Translations under genes and position numbers: made by a program
NCBI GenBank assembly: GCA_017451645.1
Contig: JAFTNZ010000021.1
Coordinates: 62,001 to 126,000 of the forward strand
Length of the DNA: 64,000 nt
Reading direction: 5' to 3'
DNA from: Bacteroidaceae bacterium
GTDB lineage: Bacteria > Bacteroidota > Bacteroidia > Bacteroidales > Bacteroidaceae
In this document: positions 1-8,792 of the stretch, one piece after another
Numbering within the stretch: position 1 is the first letter of the stretch
Layout of the letters: every line of letters starts with the position of its first letter
The notes under the pieces: generated by a model
Database searches by the model: none
Told to the model about the DNA's origin: nothing
What the model saw: the letters and a program-made list of their open reading frames with translations, nothing else

Positions 1-539
<539 letters not shown>

Positions 540-579
540 GATAGACGCATAGCGTAAGATAATTTATCCCCCATTAAAG

Positions 580-620
580 AGGCTGTGTCACTTCATTGTG
601 GCACGGCCTTTTTTTATTTT
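580..620 (+). terminator. Intrinsic terminator after rpoC
   Basis: A 12-bp stem (580-591 with 598-609, two G:U pairs) with a 6-nt loop is followed by a T-rich tail. It lies 40 bp after the rpoC stop and fits a Rho-independent terminator. Confidence 0.85.
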
Positions 621-642
621 CCCCCTTCTCCTGCCCAAGCGT

Positions 643-661
643 GTGTCCAATAATTGGACAC
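643..661. promoter_or_regulatory. Perfect 9+1+9 palindrome, candidate operator
   Basis: GTGTCCAAT-A-ATTGGACAC is a perfect inverted repeat about 60 bp upstream of the candidate promoter of the ABC permease gene. The shape fits the binding site of a dimeric regulator, for example an enhancer-type site of a response regulator. No T-run follows it, so it is not a terminator. Function is inferred from shape and position only. Confidence 0.5.
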
Positions 662-720
662 TTTTAGGGGTAGAAATGCGAATTAACGGAATTTAAGTAT
701 CCTGTATCTGTAAAATCTGA

Positions 721-728
721 TAAATTTG
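721..728 (+). promoter_or_regulatory. Candidate -7 promoter element of the ABC permease gene
   Basis: TAAATTTG matches the Bacteroidetes -7 consensus TAnnTTTG exactly and lies 60 bp before the ATG at 789. No clear TTTG is seen at the -33 position, so it is only a candidate. Confidence 0.45.
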
Positions 729-788
729 TAGCAGGAGAAATCGGTAAACTATAGAACGAGGACTCAGCAACATCTAACAAATCAAGAT

Positions 789-3203
789 ATGATATATCAT
801 AACCTGACCATCGCCTGGCGGAACATACACAAGTATCTTTCGCAAAACATCATCAGTGTGTTCGGCCTCTCGGCCAGTCTGGTCTGCTTCAGCCTGTGTA
901 TGCACTTCAGCCGCTACATCATGGGTATGGACAAACATTTCCCGAACTACGATCGCATTGCGGAGGTGGTGATGAAACAACCTGACGGCACTCTCCGTTC
1001 TGTCTCCGCCATGGAGGCTGAGAAGATGAAGACACTCTCCATAAACACATTGGAAGATATCTGTACTCTTTTGGGAGGTAGGCCCTTTGCCTGCAGTTAC
1101 GAGGATGAATCGGGAAAACTCACTCCGGCATACTTGCAGAGCATAGACACGGATGCCAGCTTTGCCAAAGTGTTCAGCGTGAAGGTGGTTGCCGGAAGCT
1201 GGGAACATGCGAGCCACACACCCAACTCGTTGGTGCTTGCAGCTTCGGTAGCCCGCCGCATGTTCGGTTCTGAGACAGAGGCCGTAGGGCGAGTGTTCAA
1301 CGGTAGCCGCCAAAACGGAGCTCCTTACACGGTGCAAGCTGTGATGGCTGATTTGCCAAAGAACATCAGTTTCTTTGAAATGGGAATAGAAGCTCTGGTG
1401 CTGAATGACGAGGGCACACCTCGAAAGAGCCAGTACGCCTATAATTATACAGGCAGCATTTATGGATTGATGCCCGAAGGAGTTGACTTGGATGATGTCA
1501 ATCACGAACTGGCGACCTCCATTCTTCCAAACTTCACTCATTTCTTTGGAGAAGAGCGCGGTGAAAGGACTTTGGTTGCCACCCGCATGGGGGAGTATGT
1601 ATCCGACGGTATGACAATGGTCAACAGTGTCATCATCACCTTTGCCACCCTCATCCTGTTGGTGGGTTTGCTCAACTTCTTGCACTTCATGGTAGGAAGC
1701 ATTCTGAACCGCACACACGAATACAGCCTGCGCCGCATGTTCGGATGCCGCTTGCGCGATCTCTTCTTCATGCTGCTTACCCAAGTGGTGCTGATGCTGT
1801 TGGCTGCCAGCTGGCTGTGCTACTATCTGGTAGAGCTGACAGTTGCCCACATCACACTGCCGGTACAACTCGGCAGATTCCTTGAATTGGATTCTGCCCG
1901 TCTGATGAGCGAGTCGATGGGGTACCTTGGTTGGCTCTTCCTCCTTTGTACACTCATCTGCTTTGGGGTGAGCCTCTACATCCAACACATAACCATCCGG
2001 CAGGGGGTGGCAGGGGCAAGCAATGCTCCGCGCATCCGCCGCCATGTGGGGCGCGATCTGATGATGGGGCTGCAGTTCTTCATCTGCTGGGTATTCGTTA
2101 GCCTCACGGTAGCCTTCTACCTGCAAGGACGGCTCACCACAAGTACGGTAATGGACAACCTGTCGCGCACCGAAAAGGAAGAAATCCTCTCTATACCGCT
2201 GAACGGGCAGAAGACCATGATGCATCCCAACGATAAGTTGGCACTGATAGACCGGCTGAAAGCACATGCCGGTGTGAAGGAAGTACAAACGAAAGATTGC
2301 GATCTGCTGAATGCTGTTTCGGGTTGTGGAATACTGACCGAAAAGGGAAACCCGGACAGCAAAATTGATGCACTGATAGACGAACTGCCTCGCGACTTTT
2401 ATGATTTTATGAACATCGAAGTAGTAAGCGGTGTGCTTCCTGAAGGAGGAAACCAGATGGCAGTCGATACAAAATTTGCCGCCCTCTTCGATGAGGATAT
2501 TCTTGGACACTCACTCTACTTCCAAGGAAACAACGAACCTTACACCGTAACGGCCATTGTACGGAATATCACGCGAAATGTTGGTCGCGTAGGAATGGTT
2601 GCACACAATGAGTGCGGATGGGTATTCCCACTGGAGAATCAGGCAAGGCAGGCACAGCCTTACATCGGTCACGTTTATCTGAAATGTCACCGGGGACAGG
2701 TGGAGGCTGTACGCCAACATGTTAAGAATGAGTTACAAAAGGCTTTTTCCAATGGCATCGAGCCAGAGGTACAGACACTGATGGAATACATTGAAGATAA
2801 TCAAGGACTTGAAATTATCCTGCAGGACATCATCCTCTTCTTCGCCCTCGTCAGCCTGACCATCACCCTGTTGGGTGTCTATTCCGCCATCACTCTCGAC
2901 ACCGAGCGCCGCCGTCGCGAAGTGGCGCTGCGCAAAGTGCACGGTGCCCGCTTCAAGGACATCCTGTGGCTCTTTGGGCGCAGGTACTTCTACCTGCTGG
3001 TCATCCCAGCCGCCCTGGCTTTTCCGTTGGTGGGACTGATACTCAACTTCCTTAGCGAAGAGTACACCGTATTCATCGATTACGGTCCGCTCTTCTGGAC
3101 AGGCATCTTCCTCAGCGTAGCCCTCCTGGTGGTGCTCACCATTCTGTGGCGCATCCTGCAAGTGGCCCGCACCCGTCCGGCGGAGGAGATAGCGAAAGGG
3201 TGA
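789..3203 (+). CDS. ABC transporter permease, MacB/FtsX family
   Basis: An 804-residue inner-membrane permease of the MacB/FtsX type, which typically works with a separate ABC ATPase to move peptides, lipids or antimicrobials, or to transmit force to periplasmic partners. Visible architecture: an N-terminal membrane segment (about 18-38), a MacB periplasmic core domain (about 40-260), a first FtsX-like four-helix block (about 275-445), a second periplasmic domain, and a second FtsX block at the C-terminus (about 690-795). The signature RREVALRKVHGA lies just before the last helices. No ATPase or membrane-fusion partner lies next to it here. The upstream palindrome at 643-661 may be its control site. 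The exact substrate cannot be told. Confidence 0.9.
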   Translation: MIYHNLTIAWRNIHKYLSQNIISVFGLSASLVCFSLCMHFSRYIMGMDKHFPNYDRIAEVVMKQPDGTLRSVSAMEAEKMKTLSINTLEDICTLLGGRPFACSYEDESGKLTPAYLQSIDTDASFAKVFSVKVVAGSWEHASHTPNSLVLAASVARRMFGSETEAVGRVFNGSRQNGAPYTVQAVMADLPKNISFFEMGIEALVLNDEGTPRKSQYAYNYTGSIYGLMPEGVDLDDVNHELATSILPNFTHFFGEERGERTLVATRMGEYVSDGMTMVNSVIITFATLILLVGLLNFLHFMVGSILNRTHEYSLRRMFGCRLRDLFFMLLTQVVLMLLAASWLCYYLVELTVAHITLPVQLGRFLELDSARLMSESMGYLGWLFLLCTLICFGVSLYIQHITIRQGVAGASNAPRIRRHVGRDLMMGLQFFICWVFVSLTVAFYLQGRLTTSTVMDNLSRTEKEEILSIPLNGQKTMMHPNDKLALIDRLKAHAGVKEVQTKDCDLLNAVSGCGILTEKGNPDSKIDALIDELPRDFYDFMNIEVVSGVLPEGGNQMAVDTKFAALFDEDILGHSLYFQGNNEPYTVTAIVRNITRNVGRVGMVAHNECGWVFPLENQARQAQPYIGHVYLKCHRGQVEAVRQHVKNELQKAFSNGIEPEVQTLMEYIEDNQGLEIILQDIILFFALVSLTITLLGVYSAITLDTERRRREVALRKVHGARFKDILWLFGRRYFYLLVIPAALAFPLVGLILNFLSEEYTVFIDYGPLFWTGIFLSVALLVVLTILWRILQVARTRPAEEIAKG

Positions 3204-3383
3204 TGTGGGCTACGTACCAAGGAGATAAGGGAGAGAAAGGCCAAAAAACAAGCAAAGCATCCAAGCAGAGAACCAACCTGAATAGATGAAGGTGCTAATT
3301 TATGGAATCTCCCTTAAGATTAAAAGTGGATTTGCTTGTGTGCAAAGTTAATATGACTTGCTGAAAAATCAAAATTGCTCCAC

Positions 3384-3483
3384 AGAAAAGTTTAATCATC
3401 GTCGATGATTACGTAATCATCGACGATAACTATGTAATCATCGACGATGATTATATAGTTTGCGCCGATGATTAAACTTTTCT
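3384..3483. repeat. Four 21-bp units enclosed by an 18-bp perfect inverted repeat
   Basis: Perfect 18-bp arms lie at 3384-3401 and 3466-3483. Between them sit tandem units of 21 bp (starting 3386, 3407, 3428, 3449), each built on AATCATCG/CGATGATT. A perfect 30-bp palindrome occupies 3398-3427 and an imperfect one 3428-3460. The surroundings (3204-3383 and 3484-3620) hold no convincing gene. The DNA could form nested cruciforms or RNA hairpins; the function is unknown. Confidence 0.85.
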
Positions 3484-3620
3484 CTTCACTCAGATTATAA
3501 AAAGCAAGAGGCAAATAGGTTTTAGAGAGTAGCAAATCGAATTTTCTCTCCCTCTCCTTCCCAATACTACATAAAAGAATAGATACTTGAAGGATATCAT
3601 AAACTGTCATTTTACTGAAT

Positions 3621-3734
3621 ATGTCGACGCCAAATTACCGAAAAATATCGTATCAAATTACTGAAAACGGTTTGTTTGATTATTGTGAATCTATCCGGGA
3701 AAAGAATAAAATGGCTCCCAATTTGTGTTCTTAA
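3621..3734 (+). CDS. Possible 37-residue short ORF
   Basis: An ATG-started ORF of 37 codons ends inside the promoter of the following ATPase gene. The predicted peptide looks protein-like (for example QITENGLFDYCESIREKNK) but matches no family I recognise. It may be a remnant left when the defence cassette inserted. There is no visible promoter of its own. Weak call. Confidence 0.2.
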   Translation: MSTPNYRKISYQITENGLFDYCESIREKNKMAPNLCS

Positions 3735-3754
3735 TAAAATAATGTCTATATTTG
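3722..3754 (+). promoter_or_regulatory. Consensus Bacteroidetes promoter of the ATPase-TOPRIM pair
   Basis: TTTG at 3722-3725, a 21-bp spacer and TATATTTG at 3747-3754 match the phylum consensus at both elements. The transcription start should fall near 3761, leaving a leader of about 20 nt before the ATG at 3782. Confidence 0.8.
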
Positions 3755-3781
3755 CGGATAGAATCAAATACATGAAGGAAT

Positions 3782-4864
3782 ATGGATGGATTTAAGAATA
3801 TAGAAATAAACAATTTTAGAGGGATCAGACACTTGTCTATCGGTGATTTTGCGCGAGTAAATGTCTTTCTTGGTCACAACAATTCAGGTAAGAGTTCCAT
3901 ACTTGAAGCGTTGATGCTGTTGATGGGCATGTCTAATCCCGATATCGTCCAACGCGTGAACTCCCTCCGTATCCGTAATGTGTTCAGCGGTTTGGGAGAT
4001 GTGCGTTACATCTTTTATAACCTCGACCTCAACAATATTCCGGAAATATTCTCAGAGCAGACCGATGGCATTAGTCGTCGGTTAAAAATGAATCTGGCCT
4101 ATACCTCCGATGAAAATGCCAAGACCGATATTCCTCAGACGAACATCCCTACTTCTGAGACTAAGGTATTCCTTAATACATTGGAAATGAACTTTGATGT
4201 TGCATCTGGGGAACGTACAGACTCCTATCGTAGTATCGTTACTTTCAATAATCAGGGTGTAGTTTCTAACAGGGATTATGCCAAGGGATATTTGGAAAAG
4301 AACAGTGCATCGTTTCTGTCGGCCGACCTTATGACAAGTAATTTGGCTGCTGACTTGGCCGAATTGATTAAGCGGAAAAAGAAAGACCTTATTTTAGAAC
4401 GTCTGAGAAAGTTCGATGACCGCATCAATGCCATTGAGGTTATCGGTCATGAAGTGTTCATCGGTTTCGACGGCATGGCAGAACTGTTGCCCCTTAACAT
4501 CACGGGCGATGGTCTTCGCCGTTATCTCAGCATTGTAGCCAGTTCGGCCAATCCCACCAACAACATTGTCTTGATAGATGAGATTGACAACGGACTTCAC
4601 TATTCAGCATACAAGAAATTGTGGGAAAGCATCTTTGTTTTGGCCGTTGACACCAACAAACAGGTGTTCATCACCACCCATAGCCAAGAGACCCTTCTCC
4701 AACTGTGCCAGATGTTAGAAGACAATGCACCGTATCAGGATGCATTCCGTTTGTACACCATCGAGCAGACACCGAAGAAAGACCATCAGGCATACAAATA
4801 CCTCTTTGAGGAATTCAAGGATGCTTGTCAAAATGATGTTGAACTCAGAAGCATTGTGTTATGA
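3782..4864 (+). CDS. OLD-like AAA ATPase (AAA_15/AAA_21 type)
   Basis: A 360-residue ABC/SMC-like ATPase of the kind that pairs with TOPRIM nucleases in phage defence. Walker A is GHNNSGKSS at residues 31-39; Walker B is VLIDEIDNGLH at about 263-273; a histidine switch follows in FITTHSQETL. The protein lacks the C-terminal TOPRIM domain found in one-piece OLD proteins; that domain is supplied by the next gene. The stop codon overlaps the start of the nuclease gene in ATGA, indicating translational coupling. By family knowledge the ATPase is likely the sensor or platform and the nuclease the effector, as in PARIS, Gabija and OLD systems. Which subtype this is cannot be settled by eye. Confidence 0.88.
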   Translation: MDGFKNIEINNFRGIRHLSIGDFARVNVFLGHNNSGKSSILEALMLLMGMSNPDIVQRVNSLRIRNVFSGLGDVRYIFYNLDLNNIPEIFSEQTDGISRRLKMNLAYTSDENAKTDIPQTNIPTSETKVFLNTLEMNFDVASGERTDSYRSIVTFNNQGVVSNRDYAKGYLEKNSASFLSADLMTSNLAADLAELIKRKKKDLILERLRKFDDRINAIEVIGHEVFIGFDGMAELLPLNITGDGLRRYLSIVASSANPTNNIVLIDEIDNGLHYSAYKKLWESIFVLAVDTNKQVFITTHSQETLLQLCQMLEDNAPYQDAFRLYTIEQTPKKDHQAYKYLFEEFKDACQNDVELRSIVL

Positions 4865-5472
4865 AAGACCGTTTCCTTATCGTAGTGGAAGGCTTGGCCG
4901 ACGAGACTTTCATCCGTCAATACCTTCATCATCTTTTTGGTCAAGAAGCACTGAAGGATTACATTCTTAGGGTCAATGGAAAGGACAATCTGCAATCTGC
5001 GTCAGCCATCAACCGTATGCGTTCAATGACCGACCAAGGAGGTATTAACCTTGTCATTTTCGATGCTGACGATGATTTTGAAGCCAGACGGGCAAGTATT
5101 CTTCAGTGGAAAGAAGAGAAAGGTTTGGAGTTTGAACTGTTCCTTCTCCCCAACAATCAAGCCAAGGGAGAGTTGGAAGACCTGTTGGAAAACATCATCA
5201 ATCCCAACAACCGTCCCATCTTGGACTGTTGGGAGAATTACGAAAAAGAATTGGTCACTCTTGATATACCCGGCAGAACACCTCCACCACTGACCACTCC
5301 TGCCAAGAAGACCAAAATTTATGGCTACTTGGAAGCCCTGTTAGGTACATCCAGAAGTGAAAAGGAGAAAATCAAGGAACCCCAGCGTGAATACTATAAC
5401 ACGTTGCATTGGAACCTTGATGGGGAATACCTCTTGCCGTTGAAGGGGTTTTTGAGGAAGTGTATTAAGTAA
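4861..5472 (+). CDS. TOPRIM-domain nuclease, DUF3226-like
   Basis: A 203-residue protein with the marks of a TOPRIM fold: the first acidic motif in LIVVEGLADE (Glu10) and the DxD motif in VIFDADDD (Asp68, Asp70). The size and the motif arrangement fit the DUF3226/DUF4435 group of small TOPRIM proteins encoded next to AAA_15 ATPases. It starts 4 bp inside the ATPase gene (ATGA overlap), so the two are made together. Family knowledge suggests a metal-dependent DNA or RNA nuclease that is held or triggered by the ATPase; the target cannot be predicted from sequence. Confidence 0.82.
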   Translation: MKDRFLIVVEGLADETFIRQYLHHLFGQEALKDYILRVNGKDNLQSASAINRMRSMTDQGGINLVIFDADDDFEARRASILQWKEEKGLEFELFLLPNNQAKGELEDLLENIINPNNRPILDCWENYEKELVTLDIPGRTPPPLTTPAKKTKIYGYLEALLGTSRSEKEKIKEPQREYYNTLHWNLDGEYLLPLKGFLRKCIK

Positions 5473-5512
5473 AATAACAGTGCAATTTGTCATATACTAA
5501 AATAAAATTATA

Positions 5513-8500
5513 ATGAAAGTCGCCATACTACACCTCTCAGATTTGCATATTAATCGTGATAATCATCAGTGGTTAATAAATAGAGCTAGACAGATTGTTT
5601 CTGCTATTTGGAATGACTTCTCTGAGTGTAATAAGATTATTATTACCGTTTCTGGTGATATTGTATATTCAGGAAAAGAAGAACAATACGGCTATGCTAA
5701 GCTTTTTTTTAAGTCTTTATTAAGATCTTTTGCTGAAAAAAATCTAAAAAATACAGAATTGGAAAATAGGATTATTTGCGTACCAGGTAATCACGATTGT
5801 AACTTTGACAATGATAATGGAGCTAGAATATTGCTGATAAATGGGTTACGATCAGATCTATCGTTGGTTGACCTAAGTGTATATAATACTGTCTCTGTTC
5901 TTCAAAAAGAGTATCAATCCTTTGCTAAAGATATTATGATTAACAAGGAATACATACTCTCAATAAACAATGATTTACCAGTAAAAGTTGGAGATAAGAT
6001 TATTCTTTTCAGACTATACAATACTGCATGGATGTCTACTTTGAATGAAAGCCAGAACAGTATTGTTATGCCAATGAACATTATGGAGCAAGAGAATAGT
6101 AATGCAGACTTGACAATTTCTATTTTTCACCACCATTATTCGTGGATGACTCCTGCATGCGATAATAACAAGCATTGTTTCAGGAAACACATCATGCAAA
6201 CTTCGAATATGGTTCTATTTGGGCATGAACATACACCTTCTTCTTCTCAAATAAAAGACTACTATGAAGGTGAAATTATTAATGAATTTGAAGGCGGCAC
6301 TTTGTGTTCTGAGCAGAGAGAATCTACTTTTAATAGTTTTGTAATAGATTTAGAATCATTTGATTGTATAGTTCGGTCGTTCGAATATGCAAGAGGTATA
6401 TATTCCAAGAAAAAGGAGGAATATGTGGATTTGAACAAAGAAAGAAAAACAGATGAATTTCGTCATAAAGAAGGATTTATGAAGTCATTGAAAAAGATGT
6501 CAATTCCCATTCACAATAGTGAAAATACGAAGATGACACTTGATGAGATTTTTGTTTTTCCTGATCTTGAACGTCTGAATACTAAACATGTTAAAGTGGA
6601 TGAAGACTTTACTGATAGTTCGACTATTTTGGATGATAAGCAGTATCGTCTAGTGATGCTTGAAGGAGATAATCAGAGCGGAAAGACTAGCTTGTTAAAC
6701 ATGTTTTATCTCCGCTTTGTGGATAAATATATGTATCCTATTCTAATAAAGGGTAAACACATCGTGAATGACAAACTTGACAAAATTATTGAAGATGCAT
6801 TTACAAAACAGTATGATAGCGATGAAAAAGAGAAGTATAATCAATACAACAAGGATTGTAAAGTTTTACTTGTAGATAATTTTGATGAATGTACGTTAAA
6901 TGATACTATAAAAAAGAACATTATTGACCGACTTATTGAACGCTTCCACAAGGTTATTCTTACTACCAAAGAGAATGAGAATGTAACTTCATCTTATTAT
7001 TTAATGGAAAAGAAAGAAACACTATTGGCTCGAATCAAGCCTCTCGGACATTTAAAGCGCAATGAGTTAGTGAAAAAATTTTATTCCACATATAATGTTA
7101 ATACATCGACATTGCAGCAACAGGCTCTTTGGGAGCAAGTGAAAGCAGGGTTCGACATGGTGGAAAATTTCCTTGGTAAAGAATACATACCATCGTATCC
7201 AATTTATATACTATCTATTCTACTTTCCAATACCAAGATTCAGGGAAACTCACTGGAGCAGACTTCATATGGCTATTGTTACGAAGCTCTAATAACCTGT
7301 GCTTTGATGACTTGTATGGAAGATAAGACTAAAATAGATCAGTATTACAATGTTTTGATGAATTTAGCATACTTTTTTTACACTAAGAAAAGTAATGCTA
7401 TATCAGAAGCTGAATTTGTTAAGTTTTATAAAGAATATCAAGAAACTTATATTGCACAAGGATACAAAGATACAAAGAATAATCTTGTGAAGTGTAATTT
7501 GCTCAAGTGTACAGATGATTATTACTATAAGTTCTCATATAACTATATTTATTATTTTCTAGTTGCTAAATATATGGCTGGCAATATTCACTCAAATGAA
7601 GGAGTGAATGACATCTTGGAATTATGTGTAAACATTCACGATGAACAGAAAGCAAACATCCTAATTTTTATTGCTCATCATATTAAGAACCCTCAGTTTA
7701 TTGAAGCAACTCAGCTAGCATTGACTTCAGCCCTTGAATTACAAGAACCTGTGACATTGAAAAGAGATGATAAATATTACACGTTGTTAAATGAACTCTG
7801 TGAAAGCCTTAAGAAAGAAATCGTTGCACCAGAAGAAAAGATAGATCCAGAGAAAGAACGTGAAAAAATGTTAATGGAACTGGATGAGAGGGAAAAACTT
7901 ATTCCTAAAGATAAGGTTAATCCTAATAATCTTCCAATTGAGATACAGAATATGAACAAGTCTTTACGCTCTATTGAGGTCGTAGGACAGATTGTTAAAA
8001 ATAGACAAGGATCTTTACCGAAAACAGATATCAAGGCAATGGTCATGCATATGTATGAAACAGCTTTTCGCACCATTGGTTATTTCGGAACTATAGTAGA
8101 AGCCGACAGGGCACAAATGATAGAAGATATCATTAAGAACAAGAAAGAAGGAATATCTAATGATGAAATAAAAAAGAAACTTGATACTTTTTTTGAAATA
8201 ACATCTTTGAATTTCTGCTTGTTTGTATTCTCAAAAATTATCAATTCTGTAGGTACAAAAGAACTGAGGGCAACCTTTACTCAAATTGCTGAAGAAATAG
8301 GGACTCCTGCGGCTAAGTTGGTATCATTCTCAATAATAAGCTGTTTCTCGAAGATTGCTATTCTTGAACTGAAAGACTTGATTGAGGAACTAAAAGACAA
8401 CCCTGTTGCTATGAGTATTATACGAGCAAGAGTGCGTTCATATTTGTATAATAATCATGTCAGTTTTTCTGATAGGCAGAAAATCATCCAAACAGTAAAC

Positions 8501-8560
8501 TTGAATCCCAAAGATAGTCAGATCACTGCAAACTGGCATTCAAATAGGTTTAAGAAATAG
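5513..8560 (+). CDS. Metallophosphoesterase-STAND NTPase fusion, likely defence protein
   Basis: A 1015-residue protein. Residues 1-290 are a calcineurin-type metallophosphoesterase with all metal motifs: DxH (Asp10, His12), GD (48-49), GNHD (92-95), HHHYSW and GHEH (237-240). Residues about 370-700 are a STAND/NACHT-like NTPase with Walker A GDNQSGKT (385-392) and Walker B VLLVDNFDEC (Asp455, Asp458-Glu459). The rest is a helical, partly charged region with a coiled stretch near 775-800; it has no obvious TPR or LRR motif but occupies the sensor position. The DNA is much more AT-rich than both flanks. The design (effector, switch, sensor) matches Avs/bNACHT antiviral proteins with the phosphoesterase as effector. 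It starts 40 bp after the TOPRIM gene and could be co-transcribed or be a separate cassette. Confidence 0.85.
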   Translation: MKVAILHLSDLHINRDNHQWLINRARQIVSAIWNDFSECNKIIITVSGDIVYSGKEEQYGYAKLFFKSLLRSFAEKNLKNTELENRIICVPGNHDCNFDNDNGARILLINGLRSDLSLVDLSVYNTVSVLQKEYQSFAKDIMINKEYILSINNDLPVKVGDKIILFRLYNTAWMSTLNESQNSIVMPMNIMEQENSNADLTISIFHHHYSWMTPACDNNKHCFRKHIMQTSNMVLFGHEHTPSSSQIKDYYEGEIINEFEGGTLCSEQRESTFNSFVIDLESFDCIVRSFEYARGIYSKKKEEYVDLNKERKTDEFRHKEGFMKSLKKMSIPIHNSENTKMTLDEIFVFPDLERLNTKHVKVDEDFTDSSTILDDKQYRLVMLEGDNQSGKTSLLNMFYLRFVDKYMYPILIKGKHIVNDKLDKIIEDAFTKQYDSDEKEKYNQYNKDCKVLLVDNFDECTLNDTIKKNIIDRLIERFHKVILTTKENENVTSSYYLMEKKETLLARIKPLGHLKRNELVKKFYSTYNVNTSTLQQQALWEQVKAGFDMVENFLGKEYIPSYPIYILSILLSNTKIQGNSLEQTSYGYCYEALITCALMTCMEDKTKIDQYYNVLMNLAYFFYTKKSNAISEAEFVKFYKEYQETYIAQGYKDTKNNLVKCNLLKCTDDYYYKFSYNYIYYFLVAKYMAGNIHSNEGVNDILELCVNIHDEQKANILIFIAHHIKNPQFIEATQLALTSALELQEPVTLKRDDKYYTLLNELCESLKKEIVAPEEKIDPEKEREKMLMELDEREKLIPKDKVNPNNLPIEIQNMNKSLRSIEVVGQIVKNRQGSLPKTDIKAMVMHMYETAFRTIGYFGTIVEADRAQMIEDIIKNKKEGISNDEIKKKLDTFFEITSLNFCLFVFSKIINSVGTKELRATFTQIAEEIGTPAAKLVSFSIISCFSKIAILELKDLIEELKDNPVAMSIIRARVRSYLYNNHVSFSDRQKIIQTVNLNPKDSQITANWHSNRFKK

Positions 8561-8624
8561 TAGAGGATATTACTAAATGTCTTAATTGTATGAGAACCAA
8601 TACTACTCCATAATATTATATGTT

Positions 8625-8657
8625 AAACTGCGACAAAGTATCGCAGTTTTTCTTTTT
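8625..8657 (+). terminator. Intrinsic terminator after the STAND gene
   Basis: A perfect 9-bp stem (8625-8633 with 8641-8649), a 7-nt loop and a T-rich tail form a standard terminator 65 bp after the stop codon. Confidence 0.8.
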
Positions 8658-8711
8658 TACAGAAATAATATTAGGCAGTGTCCAAAATACAGCAACACAA
8701 ATCACTACAAA

Positions 8712-8792
8712 TAAGAGGTTTTATCTTTCCGGACTCCGAAAATCCCCCATAAGTTTATTGACTTTATGTGGGGATTTACATTAAACCTCTTA
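8712..8792. repeat. Nested inverted repeat at the 3' end of the methylase gene
   Basis: A 10-bp outer repeat (8712-8721 with 8783-8792) encloses an inner one (about 8740-8751 with 8764-8775, one bulge). The outer arm includes the methylase stop codon. It may serve as terminator or 3'-end stabiliser for the leftward transcript, though it lacks a good T-run. Confidence 0.5.

Noticed and set aside
774..2510. A 578-codon frame opposite the ABC permease gene
   Set aside because: It is rich in His and Gln and has no family features; the forward frame is a clear permease.
3384..3610. CRISPR-like array or small gene on the minus strand (frame with repeated VDDY)
   Set aside because: The repeats are 21 bp without spacers, so it is not CRISPR; the frame merely reads through the repeat and has no other protein features.
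3782..5472. PARIS or Gabija by name
   Set aside because: The layout is similar, but the TOPRIM family looks different and no UvrD-like helicase is present, so the specific name is not supported.
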